Origin: Viscum album
Taxonomy: Eukaryota; Streptophyta; Magnoliopsida; Santalales; Viscaceae
Length of the DNA stretch: 64,000 bases
NCBI GenBank assembly: GCA_963277665.1
Contig: OY728136.1
Location: 811,419,123-811,483,122, forward strand
Reading direction: 5' to 3'
A program made the position numbers and the translations under genes. Numbering within the stretch: position 1 is the stretch's first letter; every line of letters starts with the position of its first letter. Of this stretch, positions 1-9,757 are shown one piece after another. Under the pieces are notes generated by a model that saw only the letters and a program-made list of their open reading frames with translations, did no database searches and was not told the DNA's origin.

Positions 1-50
1 TTTAATATAAACTAATATTTCTTATATTTCTAAAGGTTCCCCTCTACTCC

Positions 51-60
51 CTTATAAAAG
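51..60 (+). promoter_or_regulatory. TATA box of element A 5' LTR
   Basis: CTTATAAAAG lies within a C/T-rich stretch. The same TATA with the same CTCCCTT prefix recurs in the 3' LTR (7066-7075) and, on the minus strand, in both LTRs of element C near 39635 and 45978. Transcription would be expected to start about 30 bases downstream, which puts the hairpin units in the transcribed leader. Confidence 0.7.
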
Positions 61-221
61 GGCACCTCCTCCCTCTCTTCCTCACACCACTTTGAGCCTT
101 CAAGCTTGGCAAAACCCTGAAAAATTCTCTCCTCCACTTCTATATAAAAATTCTAGAGGTTCTGGTCTTCTTCAAAGACCAAATTTAGTGCCCTAAGAGG
201 AGGTCTCAAAGAGGCGCTTCA

Positions 222-236
222 AAGAAGAGGTAATGT
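222..236 (+). other. Candidate leader splice donor (GAG/GTAATGTC)
   Basis: AAGAG followed by GTAATGTCC resembles a plant 5' splice site. It recurs in the 3' LTR of A near 7242, in the right LTR of element C on the minus strand near 45808, and in weaker form in Old's LTR near 62199 (GAG/GTAACATT). A possible acceptor (TTTTAG) lies three bases before the gag ATG at 2685. Splicing is inferred only from motif conservation. Confidence 0.35.
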
Positions 237-369
237 CCGTTACCGATTCTTTCAACTTTATTGCTTCTTCCACTTCTTATTCATTAGTTGTTTCATTATG
301 AAGTAATAACTTAAGTATAACTAATATACGTATATGTTATTATAAGTATGAAACAACCCTATTTCACCA

Positions 370-835
370 TCTATCCATCCTACGGAAAACGAAATCATCA
401 CGCGTGCGTACGTACGGAATACCGTCTCCACACCATGCTGAAATCTGTTTTTCCACCAACACCTTACATGGATGAGTATAATGGTGTAAAGAATAACTAT
501 ATATATTTATTATAACATCATACTGATTTTTATATATTATACCATCCACTCCAATTCTATTCAATAATTATGGGAACGATATCATCGCTCGTGCGTACGT
601 ACGGACTACCGTCTCCACGACGCGATGAGATTCATTCTCCATGTTAACCATATATGAATGATCATAAAGTTTATATAATAAATAATAATGAAATATATTA
701 ATTCTACTAGATTTATGTATATATATATGTATGTCATCTATTTATTTTCATTCAATTCAATAAGGAAATGAAAACAGCGTTCATGCGTACGTACGACCTA
801 CCGTCTCCATGAACGGTGTATTTCATTCCTTTTAT
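370..835 (+). ncRNA. Three tandem LTR-leader hairpins, 5' LTR of A
   Basis: Three units about 190 bp apart, centred near 420, 606 and 799. Each has an apical core of the form ACGG-NNTA-CCGT: loops AATA at 418-421, ACTA at 605-608, and CCTA at 797-800 with one stem mismatch. A shared GCGTACGT precedes the core and CTCCA follows it. The outer stems differ between units yet pair within each: CGTTCATG 778-785 with CATGAACG 808-815, and CATCGC plus TCGTG (583-593) with CACGA plus GCGATG (616-627). Weaker complementarity extends outward to roughly 25-30 bases per arm. The units lie downstream of the TATA box, so they should be in the RNA. I know of no named element like this. Confidence 0.6.
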
Positions 836-2442
836 CGATCTATAATATATATATGTATATGATGAATATATATTATATATAAATCATTTTTTACATTCTG
901 TAATTATGTAAATCAGGATATAATTTTTAATATCAAGAATGAAAAGTCGAAACACATACGATAAATGAAATGATTTTACCCAAAACGCTGCTTTAACATA
1001 GAATTTACAAAAGAACGGGTAATATAAAGTCATAAGTGAAACATATATGATATCATAAAAATGAATATGATTTTGTAATAAGTCAATGACATTATTTAAA
1101 TCATTATAAAAGAGGTTCGGATACATACAAAGCATATCAGACCTATGGTAAGGGGTAATTATTCCAATCTCATTCTTATTCGAGATTGTTTATTCGTAAG
1201 TATTTACTGGGGTTATTGCTATCATCCATGTCCATGTTTTATAAAAGGGTATTCAAGTATGTTTAAAGTCCTTTTTACCCAATTTTACTTTTACCCCATG
1301 GTATGGAAGGAATCTTTGTTTTATTTACCCTACAAGGTACTTTTTGACTATTCCGACAAAAGTACGAGGAAATTGTTATTTTTTTTACTAATACGGCGTG
1401 AACGGATTTTTACGGTTTCATAACGCCTCATTTTCATGAATCATCCTATACAAGATTTTATTATTATTTTCAACAAACTCCTTTCCTTTTATAATTTATT
1501 GTAATTTTGTTAAAAGAAAATGATTTTGAATAAGAAAGGATATTTTCCTCAAGAATTCATTTCAAGTGTTTTATCAAAACCATTTTCCATGTATGATGAA
1601 ATTATTTCATATGTGTATGTTTCAAGTATAATGTCTCTATGATTTACATTCTTTCACTTTTCTTATGATGAAATATCCATTTGTTTTATATGGATTATGT
1701 GATGATGATATGATGTTTATGAAACCCATTTTATTCTTTGGGTTATGATGAATGTTTTCAGTTTATGTTGTGGCACAAGTAAGAATGATTTCATTATGAG
1801 ATGGGTGGGACCTATATCTCCCTCCAATGCATTGGGTAAAGATTTATATCTCATGAGATAGACATGGCTAGAATGGTAAGTTAATCTAGTTCAGTGTTAC
1901 AGGACTGAAACGAGGAGTGAACTCGATTCAGAAATGGACCTTGTCCAGTAAGATGGTCATGGCAGTAATGCCATGGCTACTATGGAAATCGTTACATGTG
2001 ATTAATGGATGCCACAATTACATGGTTTATTCACATGCTATTTTATCATGATTTATGTACCATTATGATCTATGCCTTATGTACTTCCATGTTTTATATC
2101 ATTGCTCAAGATTTTGATGTTTAAATATTATGTTCATGTTTTTAAGTTCAAATATATATGGTTTGTTTAATTTTCTCTATGCTTACCATTACTGAGAATT
2201 TGAGGTCACCCTTTATATGTTTTCTTTTCCCCATGATTTAAAGAAAAGTTTTAGGTAAGAAAACAAAAGGGGAAGATCTTTATGGGAGATGTTGAAGATC
2301 TTTCACCACAATTAGAAAATTACGTTCCAAGTTTCCAAAGACACTAAACTATTACGATCCTTGTGTGTCTGTTTTTGTTATGTATTAAGTATTCCGCAAA
2401 ATTAATGTAATGTCTATGTACGTCAAGCTTCGGGTCTCTAAA

Positions 2443-2456
2443 TTTGGTATCAGAGG
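2443..2456 (+). other. Primer-binding site, initiator-Met tRNA type
   Basis: TGGTATCAGAG starts at 2445, two to three bases after the LTR end. It complements the 3' end of plant initiator methionine tRNA (TGGTATCAGAGC), the usual primer for plant LTR elements. The match decays after the first 11 bases. Confidence 0.85.
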
Positions 2457-2684
2457 AAAGGTTTAGTCAACCTTTGGAAACTAGGATGCAAGAACTTTAG
2501 TGAGATCCCTAGAGATATTTATAAGGTATATCTAGGGATGTCCCTAAGGTTAAGTATAAGTATAGGTTATTGTCCTAGAATTATGGTAACAATATTATAT
2601 TAAACCTAAGATGTTGGATATTGAAGTTACTCCCCCTTTATTATGATTTTTTCCTCTCACACTATTATTTTTGGGTTTTAGAAA

Positions 2685-3218
2685 ATGTCTAGAAACAAGA
2701 TGATTCACGATAATGGAGGATATGATGGACAATGGAATGATATTCTTCATGTGAAACCAAATGAAATGGTATTTGGAAGTCCAAACATCATTATTATGTC
2801 GAATCAGCAATCTCATAATATGATCAATAAACTCAAATTTGGTAAGTTTCCTGACTCGACTAATAATAGAAAGATAGAGTTTCCTGATGATCATATAGGA
2901 AAGAAAGTTCAATTTCCCCTATGTAAATCATGTGGGAAGATGCATCAAGGAGAATGTTTCAAAGGAACTAGAAGATGCTTTGGTTGTGGAAAAGAAGGAC
3001 ACAAAGCCAGTAAGTGCAAAGGAAAAGGTGCAGTTAATACCAGGGATGAGAATAATCGTATTGTTATGACATCAACAATGGTTAAATGTTTTAAATGTTG
3101 AATGTACGGGAATTATGCAAACCAATGCCCTAAGGGAAAGTCTCATGAAGAGAATCAGTATGGTTGTATGGGTAGTATTTATGTTGATGATGATGAAGAG
3201 ACTACAAATGATATGTGA
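2685..3218 (+). pseudogene. gag: Gag remnant with CCHC zinc knuckles, capsid region missing
   Basis: Nucleocapsid part of a Ty3/gypsy-type Gag, which would coat the element RNA inside virus-like particles. An open frame of 138 codons starts at ATG 2685. A cysteine-rich stretch (CKSCGKMHQGEC) leads into a CCHC knuckle, CFGCGKEGHKASKC, around residues 103-116. A second knuckle begins CFKC at the end of the frame, is cut by TGA at about 3099-3101, and continues in the same frame as MYGNYANQC and an acidic tail to about 3218. The related gag in element C has a retrotransposon capsid domain between the N-terminal part and the knuckles. That domain is absent here, so this copy has an internal deletion as well as the stop. 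The ATG follows a TTTTAG that could be a splice acceptor. Confidence 0.75.
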
Positions 3219-3889
3219 GATGAATGAATTGTTGAAACTCAGTCAATGGATTAAGAATGTAGTGGAATGGTTACATGTTTATCAATTGTAATGTTGTATA
3301 AGTAATCTCATTGTAATATGGAATAAAGAGACATCTAAGGATTGTTACACTGTTGTCTTTCCATATGTTTTGAAAGTGTATGATGAATGGTACCAGTAAT
3401 CATGAAAGGTTATTCAGATGTTTTTGTAAAGTAGATGATATGTGCATAATGAAGGGATAAGGGGAAAATTAAATATTTGATAGTATTCATGATCACATGA
3501 CTGATATAAGGAGAAGGTTATATCATGGTTTGAGTATATAGAATTTTTGGATTTTGGTATGTGGAAAGGGTTAACTTTTAACAGCACTCATGTTTTCACT
3601 AAGATTCAATGGGTATTCATTTTTCAAGAGAATACATGATTAAGGCCTTCGAATGTTTGGAATGTGACCAACGAGACATATCTCGTGATATATGGGGATC
3701 AACAATGGTATTAACATGATTCTTATATGAACTCTTTGGTAATCGTTTTCACTATAATATGAGATTTGACAGCAGTATTTTGGATAAGCCTAAAGATTGG
3801 AATGGGTTATGTTGGACAAAAGTTGGTATTGTTTAAGGCTATAACTTTTTCGATATTATTGATGGAAAGTTATAATAATTTTTTTTAGA
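3219..3889 (+). other. Non-coding internal region of element A, upstream of the SINE
   Basis: No frame here resembles pol. The short open frames have no recognisable motif. This is the post-gag spacer typical of gag-only elements. Confidence 0.6.
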
Positions 3890-4016
3890 AAAAAAAGGAC
3901 AACCTCCAAGACGGGCGAAAACCCATCGTGTCGGACAAGGATGTGGGAATAAAACCCACAACCGAAGTGTGACTGGCTTTTATCACCTACCATTGGCCAA
4001 CAGGAAGTCCCTGGTT
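3890..4016 (-). mobile_element. Fossil tRNA-derived SINE inside element A
   Basis: On the minus strand it begins AACCAGGGA, continues through a degraded A-box-like CCAATGGTAGG and a degraded B-box GGTTTTATTCC, and ends in TTGTCC followed by a T run. It matches the better preserved copy at 41572-41696 in element C along its whole length. Both have the same orientation relative to their gag and lie about 600-670 bases before the 3' LTR. Confidence 0.7.
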
Positions 4017-4669
4017 AGTAGAAACTGGTTTTATTTTATTAATCAGTTTGATAGATGAAGTATAAGTCCATTTTAGGAACCATATATGATTAATCTCACT
4101 ATACATGGTCTTATGTATTTTTTGATAACTTTTCTAACCTTTTGTTTGAGACAGATGGAATGACCCATAATTATATCACATGATCTGCTTATACATCACG
4201 AATGACAAATTCAACTTCATTTCATTAGAGATGAAGTGTAAATTGTCCAATGAACAACCAATGGTGAGACTGTACCAAAATCACGAAAGTATTTCTTCTA
4301 ACTCCAATTTCATCAACTTTAGGGAAATGATCATGAAAACCAAAAATGTTTTCCTAGTGATCTTATATCTGATGAATCAGATGGTACCTTAGATCATCAC
4401 AAATTTATGGCTTTGTGATTATTGGATTTTTCATAGCCATGTCCTCTACCACTCTCCATCAGAACATGATGGTTAGAATTTTCTTCCTTATCCATATTTT
4501 CACCTATGTTCTTTTATATGGAAACCAAATGATGAGTTACATTGGGTAATAGTTTCATTTCATACTTTAGTTTTTAAAATTAAGTTTTAGTATTTCTTTT
4601 TACGATGTGGGTTTCTATGAATAGTAAATGATTTATAACCCCGACGAATTTTGAGGGCGAAATTCATTT
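4017..4669 (+). other. Non-coding internal region of element A, downstream of the SINE
   Basis: Spacer between the SINE and the polypurine tract. The 70-codon frame at 4180-4392 has no recognisable domain and is not supported as a gene. Confidence 0.5.
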
Positions 4670-4683
4670 TAAGGGGGGTAAAA
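4670..4683 (+). other. Polypurine tract of element A
   Basis: AAGGGGGGTAAAA lies immediately before the TGTAACACCC that opens the 3' LTR. This is the plus-strand primer position in LTR elements and fixes the 3' LTR start. A related tract (AAGGTGGGTAGAA) precedes Old's 3' LTR at 12040-12052. Confidence 0.85.
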
Positions 4684-5012
4684 TGTAACACCCTGAAATT
4701 TTATGAAAAATATTATTTTAATTTCATTGATGTCTTATATTATATAGCACACCAAGTTTATCGTGTACTATACGCAACACCGTATTAGCTTGCAGTATAG
4801 GCAATGCTTTTCTTGGATCGTGTTACACACAATTTCATGTTCGTTTTATAATAGTCATTCTACGAAACATTGAGTGTGTGTGTGTATATATATATATTCA
4901 ATGTATAAATGAAATATGGATGGATTCTGTTATACAAAACAATAAAGGATTCTTGCACAACACGCAACCCTGACTTGGTTTGCATTACACGTAATCACGA
5001 CCTTCCTCGATA

Positions 5013-5029
5013 GCGTGTGTTGTACGCAA
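5013..5029 (+). promoter_or_regulatory. Conserved U3 motif GCGTGTGTTGTACGCAA
   Basis: The identical 17 bases occur in reverse complement at 40934-40950 and 47268-47284 in the two LTRs of element C, in an otherwise diverged AT-rich U3. Looser related ACGCAA-containing sites lie near 4770 and 4965. A transcription-factor site or a constrained terminal signal are both possible. Confidence 0.4.
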
Positions 5030-7065
5030 TACCGGGTTTTACTAAACAACAATATATTATTATAATATTATTATGAACTATCCTTTATGAATAGTATTAA
5101 CTAAATTTTGAATTTTATAACATTATTATTCATCTTACACATTTTCTAGAACATTGTATAAGAACAAAATAAATTTTTCGGGTAAAATAAGTATTTTAAA
5201 AAAAAAAGCCGTTTTGTCGCCTTCTGATGGCGCACCCACTTTAAATATAGTTTTTGACATGTTTATAAGTTAAATTTTAAAAAATAAAATTATTATTTGG
5301 AATCAGGATATAAAATTTTACCTTGGATAAATTTTTCATATTATTCTGATAACTTTCATATTTTAATGAATAGTAAAAACACGCAATATTTTAATTAAAA
5401 ACAACTTTTTTCATCATAAAAACTTATGTGGTTAAATAATAATATTTAATGATTTTAAAGTATAAATAAAATATATTTTTACCATTTAATATAATTTATG
5501 TCATTAGACTTGATTTTACATTGAATTCGTAGGTTAACTAAAATCAATCTTTTGCAATGTTTTAAACAAAAACCCATTTTCTTTCAACAACGAGATTAAT
5601 TTTAATTTAATTTCTGCAACTTATGTGTATTGAATTTGGAAAAATGGATTCCATATTTAGAATCAGTGGGTCCAAATTATATTAATAGTCTACTTTTTAT
5701 TTTTGGACTTTATGAATAGTAACAAAGGTAAATTTTATTTACCATAGTAAAAGGTAAATTGGGTAATTAAGGGTAAATATAATATTATAAAATTATCCTA
5801 ATACTTTTATTAATAAAATTGGATTATTATAATTGGTCCTAAGTCATATTTGGGTAGAAATGGAATCCATTAGAACCCACATGGAGGTGATTAAGACCTT
5901 TAGTTTATTTTATTTAATGGAAAGTGAAATATGTCTCACTCAACTTTAATAATTAAAGTATTTTTAATATAAGTTTATACAGAATATAAATTAGGTTATA
6001 AATAATAATTTGAAAGATAAAATGTTTTTCTTTGTCATGGTAATTTATTTGTAATTTTTAAGAGTTATTTAATTACCTTATTATCTTATACATTAATGAT
6101 ACATAAATTATTTATTTAGTGAAAAATCAATAATATAGTTTTTATTGAAATATTAATACATATCAAAAGGCACAAAAATCTGTAAAAAACTTATTATTAG
6201 TGTATATATAAACCCTAATCATCCACCGGACGAATTTTTGACCATTTGGATCCTTATTAAGGTGATTATGACACTTATTTTATTTTATTTTAAATGATTC
6301 CAAAGTTGTCACCTTCATAATTTAATAAATATAACAATTTAACTATTGTGATTTTTAGATGATAAATTATATTAAAAGTATTATTGTAAAAGGTAATAGA
6401 TTTATCTTCAGGATAGGATTTTATTTTTAATTTTTATGCAACAAATAAGTATATTAACTAATTATACAAAAATGTTTTAGTAATTATTTTATTAAGAGAT
6501 AAACCAAATAAATGGTTTTAAAAATAATAAAATAAATATTATATGAACTATTTAATGTGATACACTAATATTATAGATACATATGATATTTTATGAATCT
6601 ATTAAAGCTTTTAGTTCGAACATATCTTTTGTATATAATTTATTTATATTCAAATAAATGAATAGTGTCAAAATTAAAACTATTGTTATTTTATCAAAAT
6701 AACATATTATAAAATTGTTTAAAAATCACAAAAATATTTAAAAATTATAAATTTAAATTTATATGGTCTAAAATGTCATAAAGTATCCAATTATGGACAA
6801 TTCACAACAAATAAGTAATTATTTGTTATAATTTAAAATTTAGAATGTTATTACCACAAATAAAATTAAATTGATTAAATAAGGATAAATCAAGTTGATA
6901 ATGTTTAAAATAAATACCTAACCTGTCTAAATTTTATTTGTTGATGATATTACAACCCTATATCATCTAATATTCGGATATGTGTCATTTTGGATGTTTT
7001 TATGTGGGGTTGGGATTTAATATAAACTAATATTTCTTATATTTCCAAAGGTGCCCCTCTCCTCC

Positions 7066-7075
7066 CTTATAAAAG
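7066..7075 (+). promoter_or_regulatory. TATA box of element A 3' LTR
   Basis: CTTATAAAAG preceded by CTCC, the exact counterpart of 51-60. Confidence 0.7.
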
Positions 7076-7389
7076 GGAACCTCATCCCTCTCTTCCTCAC
7101 ACCACTTAGAGACTTAAATCTCAGCCAAACCCTGACAAATTATCTTCTCCACTTACATAGAAAAATCCTAGAGGTTCTGGTCTTCTTCAAAGACCAATTT
7201 TAGTGCCCTAAGAGGAGGTCGCAAAGAAGCGCTTCAAAGAAGAGGTAATGTCCGTTACCGATTTTTTCAACTTTGTTTCTTCTTCCACTTCTTCTTCGTT
7301 AGTTGTTTAATTATGAAGTAATAACTTCAGTATAACTCATATACCGATATGTTATTATAAGTATGAAACAACCCTATTTCACCATCTAT

Positions 7390-7850
7390 CCATCCTACGA
7401 AAAACGAAATCACCACTCGTACGTACGTACGGAATACCGTCTCCACGCCATGGTGAAATCTGTTTTTCCACCAACACCTTACATGGATGGGTATAATGGT
7501 GTAAAGAATAACTATATATGGTTATTATAATATCATAATGATTCTGATATATTATACCATCCACTCCAATTCTATTCAATAATTATGGGAATGATATCAT
7601 CGCTCGTGCGTACGTACGGACTACCGTCTCCACGATGCGATGAGATTCATTCTCCATGTTAACCATACATGAATGATCATAAAGTTTATATAATGAATAA
7701 TAATGAAATATATTAATGCTACTAGATTTATGTATATATATTTATGTCATCTATTTAGTTTCATTCAGTTCAATAAGGAAATGAAAACAGCGTTCATGCG
7801 TACGTATGGCCTACCGTCTCCATGAACGGTGTATTTCATTCCTTTTATCG
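7390..7850 (+). ncRNA. Three tandem LTR-leader hairpins, 3' LTR of A
   Basis: Counterpart of 370-835. The apical cores are ACGG-AATA-CCGT at 7429-7440, ACGG-ACTA-CCGT at 7616-7627, and ATGG-CCTA-CCGT at 7806-7817. The third replaces C with T in the stem, leaving a G-U pair. In the second unit the outer stem has T where the 5' LTR has C (CACGATGCGATG against CACGACGCGATG), at the unpaired bulge position. Confidence 0.6.
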
Positions 7851-9451
7851 ATCTATAATATATATATGTATATGATGAATATATATTATATATAAATCAT
7901 GTTATACATTCTGTAATTATTTAAATCAGGATATAATTATTAATATATAGAATGAAAAGTCGAAACACATACGATAAATGAAATGATTTTACCCAAAACG
8001 CTGCTTTAACATAGAATTTACAAAAGAACGGGTAATATAAAGTCATAAGTGAAACATATATGATATAATAACAATGAATATGATTCTGTAATAAGTCAAT
8101 GATATTATTTAAGTCATTATAAAGGAGGTTCAGATACGTACGAAGCATATCGGACCTAATGTAATGGATAATTATTCTAATCTCATTCTTATCTAAGACA
8201 GTTTATTCGTAAGTATTTACTGGGGTTATTGCTATCATCCATGTCCATGCTTTATAAAAGGGTATTCATGTATGTTTAAAGTAATTTTTACCCACTTTGA
8301 ATTTTACCCCATGGTATGGAAGGAATATTTCTTTTATTTTCCCTACAAGGTACTTTTTGACTTTTCCGACAAAATTACAAGGAAATTGTTATTTTTTTAC
8401 TTATACGGCGTGAACGGATTTTTACGGTTTCATAATGCCTCATTTTCATGAAGATTACTATACAAGATTTTATGATTATTTTCAACAAAATCCTTTACTT
8501 TTATAATTGAATGACATTTTTTGAAAAGAAAATTATTTTGAAGAAGAAAGGATATTTTTTCTCAAGAATTCATTTCTAGTGTTTTATCAAAACCATTTTC
8601 CATCTATGATGAAATTATTTCATATGTGTATATTTCAAGTATAATGTCTCTATGATTTACATGCTTTCACTTTTCTTATGATGAAATATCCATTTGTTTT
8701 ATATGGATTATGTGATGATGATATGATGTTTATGAAACCCATTTTATTCTTTGGGTTATGATGAATGTTTTAAGTTTATGTTGTGGACAAAGTAAGAATG
8801 ATTTAATTATGAGATGGGTGGGACCTATATCTCCCTCCAATGCATTGGGTAAAGATTTATATCTCACGAGATAGACATAGATGGAACGGTAAGTTAATCC
8901 GGTTCAGTGTTATAGGACTGAAACGAGGAGTGAACTCGATTCAGAAAGGGACCTTGTCCACTAAGATAGTCATGGAATTAATGCCTTGGCTACTATGGAA
9001 ATCATTACATGTGATTAATGGATGCCACAATTACATGTTTTATTTCCATGATATTTTATCATGATTTATGTACCATTATGATCTATGCCTTATGTACTAC
9101 CATGTTTTATGTCATTGCTCATGATTTTGATGTTTAAATATTATGTTCATGTTTTAAGTTCAAATGTATATGGTTTGTTTTATTTTCTCTATTATTACCC
9201 TTACTGAGCATTTGAGCTCACCCTTTATATGTTTTTTCCCCAGGATTTAAAGAAGGGTTTTAGGTAAGAAATAAAAAGGGGAAGATCTTTATGGGAGATG
9301 TTGGAGATCTTTCACCAGGATTAGAAGATTACGTTCCAAGTTTCCAAAGACAATAAACTATTACGGTCCTTGTGTGTCTGTTTTTGTTATGTATTAAGTA
9401 TTCCACAAAAGTAATGTAATGTCCATCTACGTCAAGATTCGTGTCTCTACA

Positions 9452-9757
9452 TTGGTTTCAATATCCTTATGGTTATGTTATGTTTATGTATTTATTTTAC
9501 TTACCCTTTTTGTCATCTGATATCACCATTTCTTATGATTCCTTTCCACAGGTTATAAAGAAAGTTTTTTTTGCAAGAGTATTGAAGGTGAAGATCATTA
9601 TGGGAATGTTGTAGAAATTCCCAAAAATTAGAATAATTTGTTACAAGTTCTCGTAGTCACTAAAATATTATGGTCTTTAAGAATGTACTCTTATAATGTC
9701 CAGACTATTCATCTAAAATGATGTAATAGCCATGTATCATAATCTTGGGTTTCTATA
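9452..9757 (+). repeat. Old element, end of its 5' LTR
   Basis: Diverged match to the last 300 bases of A's LTR: the AAAG...GAAGATC...ATGGGA block, the TTACAAGTT block, the GATGTAATAGCCATGTA block and a TTGGGTTTCTATA end. Element A therefore inserted into an LTR of its own family. A weak primer-site relic (GTCAGAATAAGAAG) follows. Confidence 0.65.

Larger units (their letters stand above)
1..2442 (+). repeat. 5' LTR of element A (3' portion)
   Basis: Aligns base for base with 7016-9451. It contains the TATA box, the transcribed leader with three hairpin units, and the LTR end just before the primer-binding site. By reference to the 3' copy, about 2.3 kb of this LTR lies before the window. 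The 92-amino-acid and 83-amino-acid open frames in it are not conserved as proteins and are probably chance. Confidence 0.88.
1..9451 (+). mobile_element. LTR retrotransposon A, gag-only (TR-GAG type), 5' part off-window
   Basis: Positions 1-2442 match 7016-9451 as a direct repeat, which identifies two LTRs. The 5' LTR starts outside the window. The 3' LTR opens with TGTAACACCC at 4684 and closes with CTACA at 9451, giving about 4.77 kb. Between the LTRs lie only about 2.2 kb: an initiator-Met-type primer site, a gag remnant with zinc knuckles, a fossil SINE and a polypurine tract. No protease, reverse transcriptase, RNase H or integrase is visible, so the element would need enzymes from a relative. 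This fits the plant class of terminal-repeat retrotransposons with a GAG domain. The two LTRs differ at about 20 of the first 170 aligned bases, so the insertion is not recent. Its left target site is off-window; the sequence following it is Old's 5' LTR. Confidence 0.85.
4684..9451 (+). repeat. 3' LTR of element A
   Basis: Starts TGTAACACCC after the polypurine tract and ends CTCTACA, so it has TG...CA ends and is about 4,768 bases long, which is large for a plant LTR. The first 2.3 kb (U3) is AT-rich and holds a 17-base motif shared with element C. From 7016 onward it duplicates the window start: TATA box, donor-like site and three hairpin units. The bases just after it, TTGGT, would be the right target duplication; the left one is off-window. 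Confidence 0.88.

Noticed and set aside
884..1423. Open frames of 83 and 92 codons in LTR A
   Set aside because: The 3' LTR counterparts are truncated or shifted; no signal of protein conservation.
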